From JALYUM01 sp036688685 (lineage in GTDB: Bacteria; Pseudomonadota; Gammaproteobacteria; Burkholderiales; Burkholderiaceae_D): DNA of 64,000 nt. The notes beneath the pieces were generated by a model, which made no database searches, was not told where the DNA came from, and was given only the letters and a program-made list of their open reading frames with translations. Positions 25,415 to 35,043 of this stretch are shown one piece after another; the first letter of the stretch is position 1, and every line of letters begins with the position of its first letter. The DNA lies in assembly GCF_036688685.1 (NCBI RefSeq), contig NZ_JAQQPS010000010.1, positions 162,305 to 226,304 of the forward strand, written 5' to 3'. The translations under genes were made by a program, and so were the position numbers.

Positions 25415-25807
25415 TTATTTAGGGCGGTACAGCGCGCACAGCTTGTTGCCGTCCGGGTCGCGCACGTAGGCCAGCCAGAGGGCGCCGAAAGGCGATTCGC
25501 GCGGACCTGGCGGCGCCTCGATCGATTGGCCGCCCAGTGCGACAGCCGTGTCGTGGAACTGTTGTACTTGTTCCGGCGAAGCGCATTTGAAACCGATGGT
25601 CGCGCCATTCGCGACGGTCGCCGCTTCGCCGTCGATCGGTTCGCTGATCGCGAAGCTGTTGCCGTCGTGCCGGTAAAACAGGCGGGTGTGGCCGGATGGC
25701 CCGATGTTGCGTACCGGCTCGCCGGCGCCGAGCAGGCCGAGGACGGCGTCGTAAAATTGTTGCGAGCGGTCGATGTCATTCGAGCCGATCATGATGTGGT
25801 TGAACAT
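25415..25807 (-). CDS. VOC family (glyoxalase-like) protein
   Basis: The 130-residue protein has a vicinal-oxygen-chelate fold: N-terminal MFNHIMIGSNDIDRSQQFYD, central HTRLFYRHDGNSFAIS and C-terminal YVRDPDGNKLCALYRPK. These are metal-dependent lyases, dioxygenases or antibiotic-binding proteins; the activity cannot be assigned. I use the ATG at 25807, since the open frame upstream is not homologous. The stop abuts the lepB stop, so the two genes converge without a gap. Confidence 0.9.
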   Translation of the reverse strand: MFNHIMIGSNDIDRSQQFYDAVLGLLGAGEPVRNIGPSGHTRLFYRHDGNSFAISEPIDGEAATVANGATIGFKCASPEQVQQFHDTAVALGGQSIEAPPGPRESPFGALWLAYVRDPDGNKLCALYRPK

Positions 25808-25990
25808 CCTGGTCTCCGTGCTGGGTTGGTAGAACTGGCATGGTAGCCCGGCGGCGCGAAAATGGGGCCATAAAAATGGGGCCTTGAAGTGTGCGCAGTG
25901 CAACAATTCGGTACAATCGCGGGCCGGACGCAGATTGCCGCATCGTGCGTAGTTCCGTTGTGCCGGGTTTAGACAAGAAGGCGCAACAAG

Positions 25991-27166
25991 ATGCAAAGAA
26001 TGCTCACCGTCATACTGGCCTGCCTCGGCATGGTCGGGGCCCTGGCCATCGACACCTATTTACCTTCCATGCCGGACATCGGCCGCGCCTTCGCCGTCGG
26101 CCCCATCGCCGTCCAGCAAACCCTCTCCGTTTTCCTGTTCACCTTTGCCTTCATGATGCTGTTTTACGGCACGCTGTCCGACTCGTTCGGCCGCCGTCCC
26201 GTGATCCTGGTGGCGTTGACGGTCTACACGCTGGCCTCGGCCGGCGCGGCGTTTGCACCCAGCTTCGGCGTGCTGCTGGCCTGCCGCGCGCTGCAGGGCC
26301 TGGCGGCCGGTGCCGGCTCGGTGGTCGGCCAGGCCATTGTGCAGGACCGCTTCGAGGGCGCGCAGGCGCAAAAAATCATGTCACATATCATGATGGTGTT
26401 CGGCCTGGCGCCGGCCATTGCCCCCATCCTTGGCGGCTGGCTGCAGGTGGCCTTCGGCTGGCGCTCGACGTTCATCTTTCTCACCGCGTTCGGCGCCCTG
26501 ATGATCCTGCTGTGCTGGAAGCTGTTGCCGGAAAGTTTGCCCGCGGCAAAACGCCACGCCTTTCACCCGGGCAGCATCGCGCGCAATTACATCAAGGTGC
26601 TGGGCCATCCGCGCTTCGTGCTGCTCTCGCTGGCGATTGGCATGGCCTTCGGTGGGCTGTCGCTGTACATCGGCTCGGCCGCGAATTTCGTCATGCAGAT
26701 CCTGCACTTGCCGGAAACCGCGTTTGGCTGGATGTTCGTTCCGCTCATCAGCGGCATGGTGATTGGTTCGGCCTGGGCCGGCAAGCGCGCCGCGACCGTC
26801 GCGCCGGTCCGCATGAAGTGGCTGGGTTTTGGCGTGATGGCGCTCGCCTGCGTGCTTAATGTCGGCTACACCGCGCTGTTTACGCCCGCCATTCCGTGGG
26901 CCGTGCTGCCGCTGATGGTCTACACCTTCGGTCTGGCGGTGGCGATGCCGGCAATCCAGGTCGGCGCGCTGGCGCTGTTTCCGGACAACCGGGGTCTGGC
27001 GTCATCGATGCTGGGGTTCATCCAGATGATGTCGTTTGCGCTGGTATCGGGACTGGTGGCGCCGCTGTTGTTCGATAGCGCGTTCAAGCTGGCGTGCGGC
27101 GTGACGGTGGGGCTGGCGCTGAGTTTCGCGTGCTGGCAGGCCAGCACGCGTGTAAAACAAGCGTAA
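25991..27166 (+). CDS. Bcr/CflA-type multidrug MFS exporter
   Basis: The 391-residue, 12-helix drug/H+ antiporter has DTYLPSMPDIGRAFAV in the first helix/loop, YGTLSDSFGRRPVILVAL (motif A) and RALQGLAAGAGSVVGQAIVQD around helix 4. The substrate is unknown. A TACAAT -10-like box lies at 25912-25917. It is the second Bcr-type exporter of the window and is only distantly similar to the one at 13621. It converges with smpB, whose stop directly follows. Confidence 0.93.
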   Translation: MQRMLTVILACLGMVGALAIDTYLPSMPDIGRAFAVGPIAVQQTLSVFLFTFAFMMLFYGTLSDSFGRRPVILVALTVYTLASAGAAFAPSFGVLLACRALQGLAAGAGSVVGQAIVQDRFEGAQAQKIMSHIMMVFGLAPAIAPILGGWLQVAFGWRSTFIFLTAFGALMILLCWKLLPESLPAAKRHAFHPGSIARNYIKVLGHPRFVLLSLAIGMAFGGLSLYIGSAANFVMQILHLPETAFGWMFVPLISGMVIGSAWAGKRAATVAPVRMKWLGFGVMALACVLNVGYTALFTPAIPWAVLPLMVYTFGLAVAMPAIQVGALALFPDNRGLASSMLGFIQMMSFALVSGLVAPLLFDSAFKLACGVTVGLALSFACWQASTRVKQA

Positions 27167-27616
27167 TTAGCGGCGGTTCGACTTCATCGCCGAGTCGACT
27201 TCGCGCTTGGCGTCGCGGTCTTTCTCGGTGGAGCGCTTGTCGTGCTGCTTTTTACCTTTGGCCAGCCCAATTTCGCATTTCACGCGGCCGCCCTTGAAGT
27301 GCAGGTTCAGCGGCACCAGGGTAAACCCGGAACGCTCGACCTTGCCGATCAGTTTATCGAGCTCGGCGCGGTGCAGCAGCAGCTTGCGGGTGCGCACGGC
27401 TTCCGGATGGGAGAACGACGAGGCGGTCGGCAGCGAGCTGACGTGGGCGCCGAACAGGAACAGTTCGTCGCCGCGCACGACGACATACGCTTCCTTGATC
27501 TGCACCCGCGATTCGCGGATGGCTTTCACTTCCCAACCTTCAAGCACGACGCCCGCTTCCCAGCGGTCCTCGATGAAGTAGTCGTGGAAGGCTTTTCTGT
27601 TATCAACAATGCTCAT
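27167..27616 (-). CDS. smpB: SsrA-binding protein SmpB
   Basis: SmpB binds tmRNA and delivers it to stalled ribosomes in trans-translation. The 149-residue protein has the OB-fold core (NRKAFHDYFIEDRWEAGVVL, EGWEVKAIRESRVQIKEAYV) and the basic C-terminal tail with KGKKQHDKRSTEKDRDAKRE that reads the mRNA channel. The tmRNA gene was not seen in this window. It is divergent from ratA, a common arrangement in betaproteobacteria. Confidence 0.97.
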   Translation of the reverse strand: MSIVDNRKAFHDYFIEDRWEAGVVLEGWEVKAIRESRVQIKEAYVVVRGDELFLFGAHVSSLPTASSFSHPEAVRTRKLLLHRAELDKLIGKVERSGFTLVPLNLHFKGGRVKCEIGLAKGKKQHDKRSTEKDRDAKREVDSAMKSNRR

Positions 27617-27728
27617 GAAAAATCGCTAAATTCTGCCGGTCGGTTAAACTACTGTTGTCGCGTTCGCAAACGCTGCACGCAACGACAAACTAAACAGCAT
27701 CATAACAAACTAAGCAAACGGTTCAACA

Positions 27729-28160
27729 ATGGCAGTCGTGCATAAATCAGTCTTACTCGGTTACAGCGCAGAACAGATGTTCGACCTGGTCGCCAAGGTC
27801 GAGGATTACCCCAAGTTTTTACCTTGGTGCAACGCGGTGAAAGTCATCGAGCGCGACGGCGACAAGCTGGTCGCGCAGATCGGCATCAATTTCCATGGCG
27901 TCAAACAAAGCTTCACCACCGAGAACCGCAATGTGCGCCCGGTGCAGATGAAGATGCACCTGGTCGATGGCCCGTTCAAGGTGCTCGAAGCGGTGTGGAG
28001 TTTCAAATCCTTGCGTGCCGATGCCTGCAAGATCGATTTCGACATGCATTACGAATTCTCCAGCATCATCCTGGAGCAGCTGGTCGGCCCGGTGTTCGGC
28101 ATGATCGCCAACAGCATGGTCGACTCGTTCTGCAAGCGCGCCGATACGGTCTATGGGTGA
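27729..28160 (+). CDS. ratA: Ribosome-associated toxin-type protein RatA (START-like)
   Basis: The 143-residue protein is a SRPBCC/START-like (Coq10-type) domain: VLLGYSAEQMFDLVAKVEDY, PKFLPWCNAVKV and a long C-terminal helix (IILEQLVGPVFGMIANSMVD). E. coli RatA blocks 70S association when overproduced; homologues also act in ubiquinone handling. It overlaps rnfH by eight bases, the conserved ratA-rnfH pair. Confidence 0.93.
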   Translation: MAVVHKSVLLGYSAEQMFDLVAKVEDYPKFLPWCNAVKVIERDGDKLVAQIGINFHGVKQSFTTENRNVRPVQMKMHLVDGPFKVLEAVWSFKSLRADACKIDFDMHYEFSSIILEQLVGPVFGMIANSMVDSFCKRADTVYG

Positions 28161-28452
28161 CGCGGCCTTCGACGTGATCGTGGCCTGGGCCACGCCGGGG
28201 CAGGCGCTGCTGCGGCCGGTGCAGGTCGTGCCTGGTAACACGATCGCGCAGGCGATCGCCGCCAGCGGCGTGCTGGCGGACCTGCCGGAAATCGACCTGG
28301 CCGTTTGCCCGGTCGGCATCTACGGCAAAAAGAAGCCGCTCGACACGCTCGTGCGGCCGCTCGACCGCATCGAGATTTACCGTCCGCTGGTGGCCGACCC
28401 GAAAGAGTCGCGCCGGCGCCGCGCCGCACACAAGAGCGCGCAGACCGGTTAA
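28153..28452 (+). CDS. rnfH: RnfH family ubiquitin-like protein
   Basis: The 99-residue UPF0125 protein has a beta-grasp fold; the segments VIVAWATPGQALLRPVQVVP, CPVGIYGKKKPLDTLVRPLD and RIEIYRPLVADPKESRRRRA are characteristic. The function is unknown, though it is genetically linked to ratA. Its ATG lies inside the end of ratA (eight-base overlap). Confidence 0.93.
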   Translation: MGDAAFDVIVAWATPGQALLRPVQVVPGNTIAQAIAASGVLADLPEIDLAVCPVGIYGKKKPLDTLVRPLDRIEIYRPLVADPKESRRRRAAHKSAQTG

Positions 28453-28463
28453 GCGAACGCGCG

Positions 28464-28943
28464 CTATTTGCAGTCTTTGAGGATGGTCGCGATGCGCGCC
28501 TGTTCCTTGGCCTTGTCTTCTTCCGTCATGACGTTGCCTTCGGCGCGCAGGCGGCGGCCGGTGTCAAGCTGCGCCTTGTTCTGCGCAGCGGCCTCGCAAC
28601 TGGCGCGCTTGTTGTCCGCCGTTTTCTTCTCTGCCGCCGCTTTCTTGTCACTCTCGCTTGACTCCGCGTGGCGCTTTTTGTAGTCCGCCTCGCGTTCGGC
28701 GAGGGTGGGCGCTGGCTTGGCAGCCGAGGCCGGCGCGGCGGGTTCCGCCTTGGGTTCCGCCTTGGGCTGCGCCATCCCGTGCGGCATTTTCAAAATTTTC
28801 GCTGCCGGCGTGTTGGTCGGTGGCGGCTGGTCGGAGTACTGGCGCACGCCTTTTTCATCGAGCCAGGCATATTGGGCGTGGGCGATGGCGCTGACGATCA
28901 GCATCGCGCCGAGCAGGATGGCTTTGGTGGTGTGGTTTCGCAT
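28464..28943 (-). CDS. DUF4124 domain exported protein
   Basis: The 159-residue protein has a signal peptide (MRNHTTKAILLGAMLIVSAI, cleavage after AHAQ). A DUF4124 motif follows (YAWLDEKGVRQYSDQPPP), and then a long charged, alanine/lysine/glutamate-rich helical region with EREADYKKRHAESSESDKKA. DUF4124 proteins are periplasmic and uncharacterised. I use the ATG at 28943, which begins the signal peptide; the frame has an upstream ATG at 28967. Confidence 0.87.
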   Translation of the reverse strand: MRNHTTKAILLGAMLIVSAIAHAQYAWLDEKGVRQYSDQPPPTNTPAAKILKMPHGMAQPKAEPKAEPAAPASAAKPAPTLAEREADYKKRHAESSESDKKAAAEKKTADNKRASCEAAAQNKAQLDTGRRLRAEGNVMTEEDKAKEQARIATILKDCK

Positions 28944-28982
28944 GAAGTGAGAGGGTGAAGGTCGCAACGGTGCCCGCGAATC

Positions 28983-29873
28983 CTAGCGTTCTGCCAGGTG
29001 CTCGTAGACGAAAGATTTGAGGGCCAGCACGGTCGGTTCGTCGACTTCTTCGTCGAACTCGATTCCGTAGCGCATTTGCTGCGACAGCTTGCCCTTGATC
29101 GAGCGGATCGTGCAGGGCACGGTGATGACGCGCAGTTTGTCCGACAGTTTGACGCGAAACGCCATCTTCAGCCGGGTGCCCGCCTGGCCCAGGATAAAAC
29201 CGGAGGCGAGGGCACAGCCGCCACCGGACAGGTCGGTGATCAGCGCCGGGACGGTGTAGCCATCGGGCATGGTAATCGATGCCGGAATGTGCGCGTCGAC
29301 GCGCAGGGCCTGGCGAAACGACTTGGTCACGGCGTCCTGCGGCGAGCGCAGGAACAGGTGCGCGCTGGGCAGGGGCGAGTAGCGCAGCACGGTGGTCTTG
29401 AACAGGCAGATGCTGCGCCCCAGGATGATCTGCACGGTGACCGGCATGCCTTCGAAGTTGTTCCAGCCCTGGGCGCCCGACCCCAGCGGCGGGGCGGACA
29501 CGATCACCGACTGCATGGGAATGCGCCCGAAATACTCGACGTTGACCTTGCGCGGCTCGAAATCGTTCGGCAACTGGAAGGTCAGGATCACGCCCTCGGT
29601 GTTGTGGCGCAGGTGTTTCAAGGGGTCCGGGTTGTGCGCCTCCGGCTCCGATTCCGCTCCGCCCTCGGCCAGCACGATGTCGCGCCGGTTGTCGGAGGTG
29701 GTGGCAGCGCGCACGGGCACGGCCAGCATCAGGCGGCGCCGCACTTCTTCGTCGGCAATGGGAAACCCGGTCGGCGCCAACAATTCACCAGAACGCAGGT
29801 AGATCGCCCAGGGCAGCTTGGTGCCGACCTTCAGGTCGCTCTCCGAGAGGTGGACGAATTGTTGCTTTGACAT
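28983..29873 (-). CDS. YcgR-like PilZ domain protein (c-di-GMP flagellar brake)
   Basis: The 296-residue protein has an N-terminal YcgR-type domain (about 8-175) and a C-terminal PilZ domain. Its c-di-GMP-binding signatures are RQALR (187-191) and DLSGGGC (214-220). Family members bind c-di-GMP and slow the flagellar motor or control other outputs. The EAL protein at 3689 could affect the same second messenger pool. Start at 29873 gives MSKQQFVHLSESDL; the frame extends 15 codons upstream. Confidence 0.85.
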   Translation of the reverse strand: MSKQQFVHLSESDLKVGTKLPWAIYLRSGELLAPTGFPIADEEVRRRLMLAVPVRAATTSDNRRDIVLAEGGAESEPEAHNPDPLKHLRHNTEGVILTFQLPNDFEPRKVNVEYFGRIPMQSVIVSAPPLGSGAQGWNNFEGMPVTVQIILGRSICLFKTTVLRYSPLPSAHLFLRSPQDAVTKSFRQALRVDAHIPASITMPDGYTVPALITDLSGGGCALASGFILGQAGTRLKMAFRVKLSDKLRVITVPCTIRSIKGKLSQQMRYGIEFDEEVDEPTVLALKSFVYEHLAER

Positions 29874-30113
29874 AGGGTATAGGCGAGATTTTTGAGTGCA
29901 AGGAATGCGTCGACGCATACCGTCTGCGAAAGTTCGCTAAATATAGCGCAATTTCCCCTGACAAAATTGTTTATTTAGTCAACGCCAATTGTTGGTCGGC
30001 AATTACCGCTGCCGTCGAGCGCAGCAGTGCGCCATTCTTCAGAGAAATACGCTAGGCGGGACGGCAAGGCCGAAAGTCTGTATAATTTGCTTTTGCGCCT
30101 ATAGGAAAATGCT

Positions 30114-31574
<1,461 letters not shown>

Positions 31575-31583
31575 TCTTCGAAG

Positions 31584-31601
31584 CGGCGCTGAAAAGCGCC
31601 G
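31584..31601 (+). terminator. GNRA hairpin between guaB and guaA
   Basis: CGGCGCT-GAAA-AGCGCCG forms a 7-bp stem with a GAAA tetraloop ten bases after the guaB stop. The following TTTGCTTA is a poor U-tract, so it is more likely an mRNA-stabilising or attenuating hairpin than a full terminator. Confidence 0.5.
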
Positions 31602-31631
31602 TTTGCTTATGTACTTTAAGAAAATCCAGCC

Positions 31632-33242
31632 ATGCACTCAAAAATTCTCATCCTCGATTTCGGTTCCCAGGTTACCCAGCTGATCGCCCGCCGCGTGCGC
31701 GATTCCGGCGTGTTTTCCGAAGTGTTTCCCCATGATGTCAGCGACGAATTCGTGCGCAACTACGGCGCTGCCGGCGTGATCCTGTCGGGCAGTCACAGTT
31801 CCACGCTGGAAGGCGACGCGCCGCGCGCGCCGGACGCCGTGTTCGAGTTGGGCGTGCCGGTCCTCGGCATCTGCTACGGCATGCAAACCATGGCTGCCCA
31901 GCTCGGTGGCAAAGTGGAAAACGGCAGCGTGCGTGAATTCGGTTACGCCGAAGTGCGCGCACGCGGCCACACAGCGCTGCTGAACGGCATCAACGACTTC
32001 GTCACCGATGAAGGCCACGGCATGCTGCGCGTCTGGATGAGCCACGGCGACAAAGTGCTCGACATGCCACCTGGCTTCAAATTGATGGGCAATACGCCAA
32101 GTTGCCCGATCGCCGCGATGGCCGACGAAGAGCGCCGTTTCTACGGCGTGCAATTCCACCCGGAAGTGACGCACACGGCGCAGGGCAAGGCCATGATTGG
32201 CCGCTTCGTGCATGAAATCTGCGGCTGCAAAGCCGAGTGGAACATGCCGGATTATATTTCCGAAGCGGTCGAGAAAATCCGCGCGCAAGTGGGCACAGAT
32301 GAAGTCATCCTGGGCCTGTCAGGCGGCGTCGATTCGAGTGTCGCTGCCGCACTGATCCACCGCGCGATTGGCGACCAGCTGACCTGCGTGTTCGTCGACC
32401 ACGGTCTGCTGCGCCTGGACGAAGGCAAGATGGTGATGGACATGTTCGCCAAGAACCTGGGCGTGAAAGTCATCCGCGTCGATGCCGAAGAGCAGTTCCT
32501 CGGCCACCTGGCCGGCGTGACCGATCCGGAATCCAAGCGCAAGATCATCGGCCGCGAATTCGTCGAAGTGTTCCAGGTCGAGTCAAGCAAGCTGCCGAAT
32601 GCAAAGTGGCTGGCGCAGGGCACGATTTATCCGGACGTCATCGAAAGCGCTGGCAAAGGCAAAAAGGGTCAGACCATCAAGAGCCATCACAACGTTGGCG
32701 GTTTGCCGGACACCTTGAAACTGTCGCTGCTGGAACCCTTGCGCGAATTGTTCAAGGATGAAGTGCGCAAACTGGGCGTCGCGCTCGGCCTGCCGCACGA
32801 CATGGTGTATCGCCACCCGTTTCCGGGCCCGGGCCTGGGTGTGCGCATTCTTGGCGAAGTCAAGAAAGAGTACGCGGATCTGCTGCGCCGCGCCGATGCC
32901 ATTTTCATCGAAGAACTGCGTAACACGCCGTGCGACTTGCCGGCGGTGCAGGGGATCGATGCGGGCGATGCGCCGGCCAACTGGTACGAAGCGACCAGCC
33001 AAGCGTTTGCCGTGTTTCTGCCCGTGAAATCGGTGGGCGTGATGGGGGACGGCCGGACCTATGAATGGGTTGTTGCCCTGCGCGCGGTGCAGACGCTGGA
33101 CTTCATGACGGCGCAGTGGGCGCACTTGCCGCACGCCTTGCTGGGCAATGTGTCGAACCGGATCATCAACGAAGTGCGGGGGATTAACCGCGTCGTATAT
33201 GACATTTCGGGGAAACCGCCGGCGACGATCGAGTGGGAGTGA
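31632..33242 (+). CDS. guaA: GMP synthase (glutamine-hydrolysing)
   Basis: GuaA converts XMP to GMP using glutamine and ATP. The 536-residue protein has an N-terminal class I glutamine amidotransferase (LGICYGMQTMAAQLGG with the nucleophilic cysteine, and QFHPEVTHT). The ATP-pyrophosphatase domain contains the PP-loop LGLSGGVDSSVAAAL. The C-terminal dimerisation domain ends in GKPPATIEWE. It forms the guaBA operon with the preceding gene. Confidence 0.97.
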   Translation: MHSKILILDFGSQVTQLIARRVRDSGVFSEVFPHDVSDEFVRNYGAAGVILSGSHSSTLEGDAPRAPDAVFELGVPVLGICYGMQTMAAQLGGKVENGSVREFGYAEVRARGHTALLNGINDFVTDEGHGMLRVWMSHGDKVLDMPPGFKLMGNTPSCPIAAMADEERRFYGVQFHPEVTHTAQGKAMIGRFVHEICGCKAEWNMPDYISEAVEKIRAQVGTDEVILGLSGGVDSSVAAALIHRAIGDQLTCVFVDHGLLRLDEGKMVMDMFAKNLGVKVIRVDAEEQFLGHLAGVTDPESKRKIIGREFVEVFQVESSKLPNAKWLAQGTIYPDVIESAGKGKKGQTIKSHHNVGGLPDTLKLSLLEPLRELFKDEVRKLGVALGLPHDMVYRHPFPGPGLGVRILGEVKKEYADLLRRADAIFIEELRNTPCDLPAVQGIDAGDAPANWYEATSQAFAVFLPVKSVGVMGDGRTYEWVVALRAVQTLDFMTAQWAHLPHALLGNVSNRIINEVRGINRVVYDISGKPPATIEWE

Positions 33243-33255
33243 CGAGCTCGCTTTA

Positions 33256-33283
33256 AGTGTTTGATTTTTAAGCACTAATTTTT
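33256..33283 (+). terminator. Intrinsic terminator after guaA
   Basis: AGTGTTT (33256-33262) pairs with AAGCACT (33270-33276) across a 7-base AT loop and is followed by AATTTTT. It lies 14 bases after the guaA stop. Confidence 0.65.
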
Positions 33284-33324
33284 CTCGTTGGTGAAGCTGA
33301 AGGCATTCTCAACGAGATTTTTTT
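33283..33324. terminator. Second hairpin with flanking T/A tracts
   Basis: TCTCGTTG (33283-33290) pairs with CAACGAGA (33310-33317) around a 19-base loop. It is followed by a run of T and preceded by AATTT, so it could end transcription in either direction. It marks the border between guaA and the relic region. Confidence 0.45.
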
Positions 33325-33344
33325 GGTTCGCAGGTTTGGGTGAT

Positions 33345-33533
33345 GTTCGCGTTGCCCAAACACGCACGCTTGTGCTGCAAGCGGACGGCTGCTTCCGCCA
33401 CACTCCGGCGGCAAAATGCAACGGTAACGACACGATGCAATGCAGGTTGGGTGACGGTGCACTGTTCTCCAACAGCGCAGCCTTGCGTCTTACCGTGCTG
33501 CCGGTGAACGATGCGCCGGTTGCAACCGACCTG
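33345..33533 (+). pseudogene. Isolated relic of a cadherin/VCBS-type adhesin repeat
   Basis: The frame reads RTLVLQADGCFRHTPAAKC, then NGNDTMQCRLGDGALFSNSA and ALRLTVLPVNDAPVATDLSS. This is one repeat unit of the tandem Ig/cadherin-like modules of giant RTX-type adhesins (usual form: LVL-ADGSF-YTPAANFNG-D-F-YR-SDG, then V-LTV-PVNDAPVA). Several consensus aromatic residues are changed to cysteine or histidine and no other repeat is nearby, so it is a non-functional fragment that was moved here. Confidence 0.6.
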
Positions 33534-33583
33534 TCGTCCAGCCTGTTGCAAGGCGCGGGCGTATCGCTGCAGTCGCTCGCTTC

Positions 33584-33775
33584 CGCGGGGCTCGCGATAT
33601 CGGCGAACTTCACGCGTGCCTCTGCGAGCGGCGGACAGGTGCGCCAGAATCCTTCGTCTCCGCGAAAGCCGGGCAATCCGTAACCGACGTTAATGCCCGC
33701 ATCGGCGCTGATCAGCATCCCATCTGCCTGTCTGATCAGCTGGGCTGCCCTGGCAATTGGGTTGAAATTGTTCAC
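33584..33775 (-). pseudogene. 5' fragment of a Sir2-type NAD-dependent deacetylase gene
   Basis: From a GTG at 33775 the minus strand reads VNNFNPIARAAQLIRQADGM, then LISADAGINVGYGLPGFRGD and EGFWRTCPPLAEARVKFADI. This is the start of a Sir2 domain (GAG-x-S-x(3)-G-I/L-P-DFRG and GFW). The NAD-binding GAG is DAG and the PDFRG is PGFRG, so even this part is decayed. Homology stops after about 64 codons, where sequence near the adhesin relic (opposite strand) begins. The open frame continues to 33275 without Sir2 features. Confidence 0.65.
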
Positions 33776-34040
33776 GGTCGTTCTCGTAAAGTCTGGACGG
33801 TTGAATTCGCCAAGGGAGTGGTATAACCGAGCCGCAGCGGATGTGCTGGGGCATATCTTGACGCTGGCGCAGGCGAAACCGCCCGGCAACGCCGAGCGCA
33901 CTGAAAAATGTAGAAAAAGTAGCAAGAATCTTCGGATTGGATGCTTGAAAATGAAAATTCAGGCATCCGAGAAACGCGTCCACATTGCGTGCATCGTCTG
34001 CACCGAAATCATTCATTGTTCGGCGCGTCCCTAAGAAAAA

Positions 34041-34217
34041 GATCATGCGCGCGACCGTTTCCTCGCCGAGATCGAGAGCGTTACGCCGCGGGGCAAGCTG
34101 CACAAGCTGGTCGAACCGTTCTATCCGAAGGTCGAGGGCGCGGGTCGTCCGCCAATCGGCCTGGCGGGCTTGCTGCGCCTGTAGGTGGGGAGCCTGGCTG
34201 TCATAGATCGCATCTTC
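34041..34217 (+). pseudogene. IS5-family transposase relic with internal inversion
   Basis: In the frame from 34041 the plus strand reads RDRFLAEIESVTPRGKLHKL, then VEPFYPKVEGAGRPPIGLAG and LLRL before a TAG at 34182. This is the N-terminal region of IS5-type DDE transposases. The next conserved block, EDAIYDSQ, is present at 34194-34217 but on the minus strand, so the element was broken by a small inversion near 34185-34194. No catalytic core or terminal repeats were found. The 240 bases up to the next gene show nothing recognisable. Confidence 0.65.
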
Positions 34218-34457
34218 AGTGACCGACCTGGACAGGGTGCAGATCGCGCGCCTGTCAAATTCACCCACCTTTCGTCATTGAAGGAGGGTAAAGACGTCGG
34301 TGTTGATCAGCTGTCGGTTCATTTTAAGTTACGATGCCGACGCGGTAACGCGCGCATGCGGGCAGAACGACCACGCTCCTGCAGGAGACCGTGTTGACAC
34401 GCGAATACAAGGTGCAGTCGTCTGTGAAAAGTGGGATACTCGGGCCGAGGGCACGTT

Positions 34458-34886
34458 ATGAACGTCAACAACCCGGAGCGTTGCATGCCACTTGACCTTT
34501 TTGATCCTATTGCCGTCAAGCTGCAGACACAGCACCTTGAGGGCGAGCTTGGCACCACGCTGATGGGGGTGGACGGCCTGTGGCTTGCGCTCGTGGAGGA
34601 TGCCGATCGTTTCGAGTCGGCAGAGGCGGATTTGGCTTCGCGCATGCGCATGGACAACACGCCAAGCGGCGTGCTGGTACTCTCCCGGCCACTCGCTGCC
34701 AAAATTTTCGGACCTGTGCCGCCACACTTGCTGGCGGCAGGTATCACTATGCACCGCAGCAAGTATTTAGACTTGTCTAAAAGCGCTTATGCATTACTGC
34801 ACGAATATCTGCACATGATGGAATTGATGGACCGCAGCCTCGCTGACCTCGATCGTATCGCGCTGGATGCGTCCGTGGCTGGCTAG
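34458..34886 (+). CDS. Hypothetical protein, first gene of an island pair
   Basis: The 142-residue protein starts at an ATG preceded by GAGGG at good spacing. It has no signal peptide or membrane segment. Features are LWLALVEDADRFESAEADLA, SGVLVLSRPLAAKIFGPVPP and a C-terminal helical KSAYALLHEYLHMMELMDRS. I do not recognise the family. It lies 157 bases before a flavoprotein-like gene on the same strand, and the pair is bracketed by IS5 and IS3 relics, suggesting joint acquisition. Confidence 0.6.
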   Translation: MNVNNPERCMPLDLFDPIAVKLQTQHLEGELGTTLMGVDGLWLALVEDADRFESAEADLASRMRMDNTPSGVLVLSRPLAAKIFGPVPPHLLAAGITMHRSKYLDLSKSAYALLHEYLHMMELMDRSLADLDRIALDASVAG

Positions 34887-35043
34887 CGTAGACACGAGCG
34901 GATCGACGTCCCAGCGGCGAATGGCGCTGCCCGACTCTGTTGCAGGGAAGTTGTGGCTTGTCGTTTGACTGTATGGTTCGCTAGACCGAGGGTCGACACG
35001 ATCGCCGTGGTGGCTCCGTCAGGCGCTTTCAAGAGGATGCATT

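Noticed and set aside
25859..25883. Two copies of AAAATGGGGCC between the VOC gene and the MFS gene as an operator
   Set aside because: The repeats are short, only 14 bases apart, and have no symmetry or known family match.
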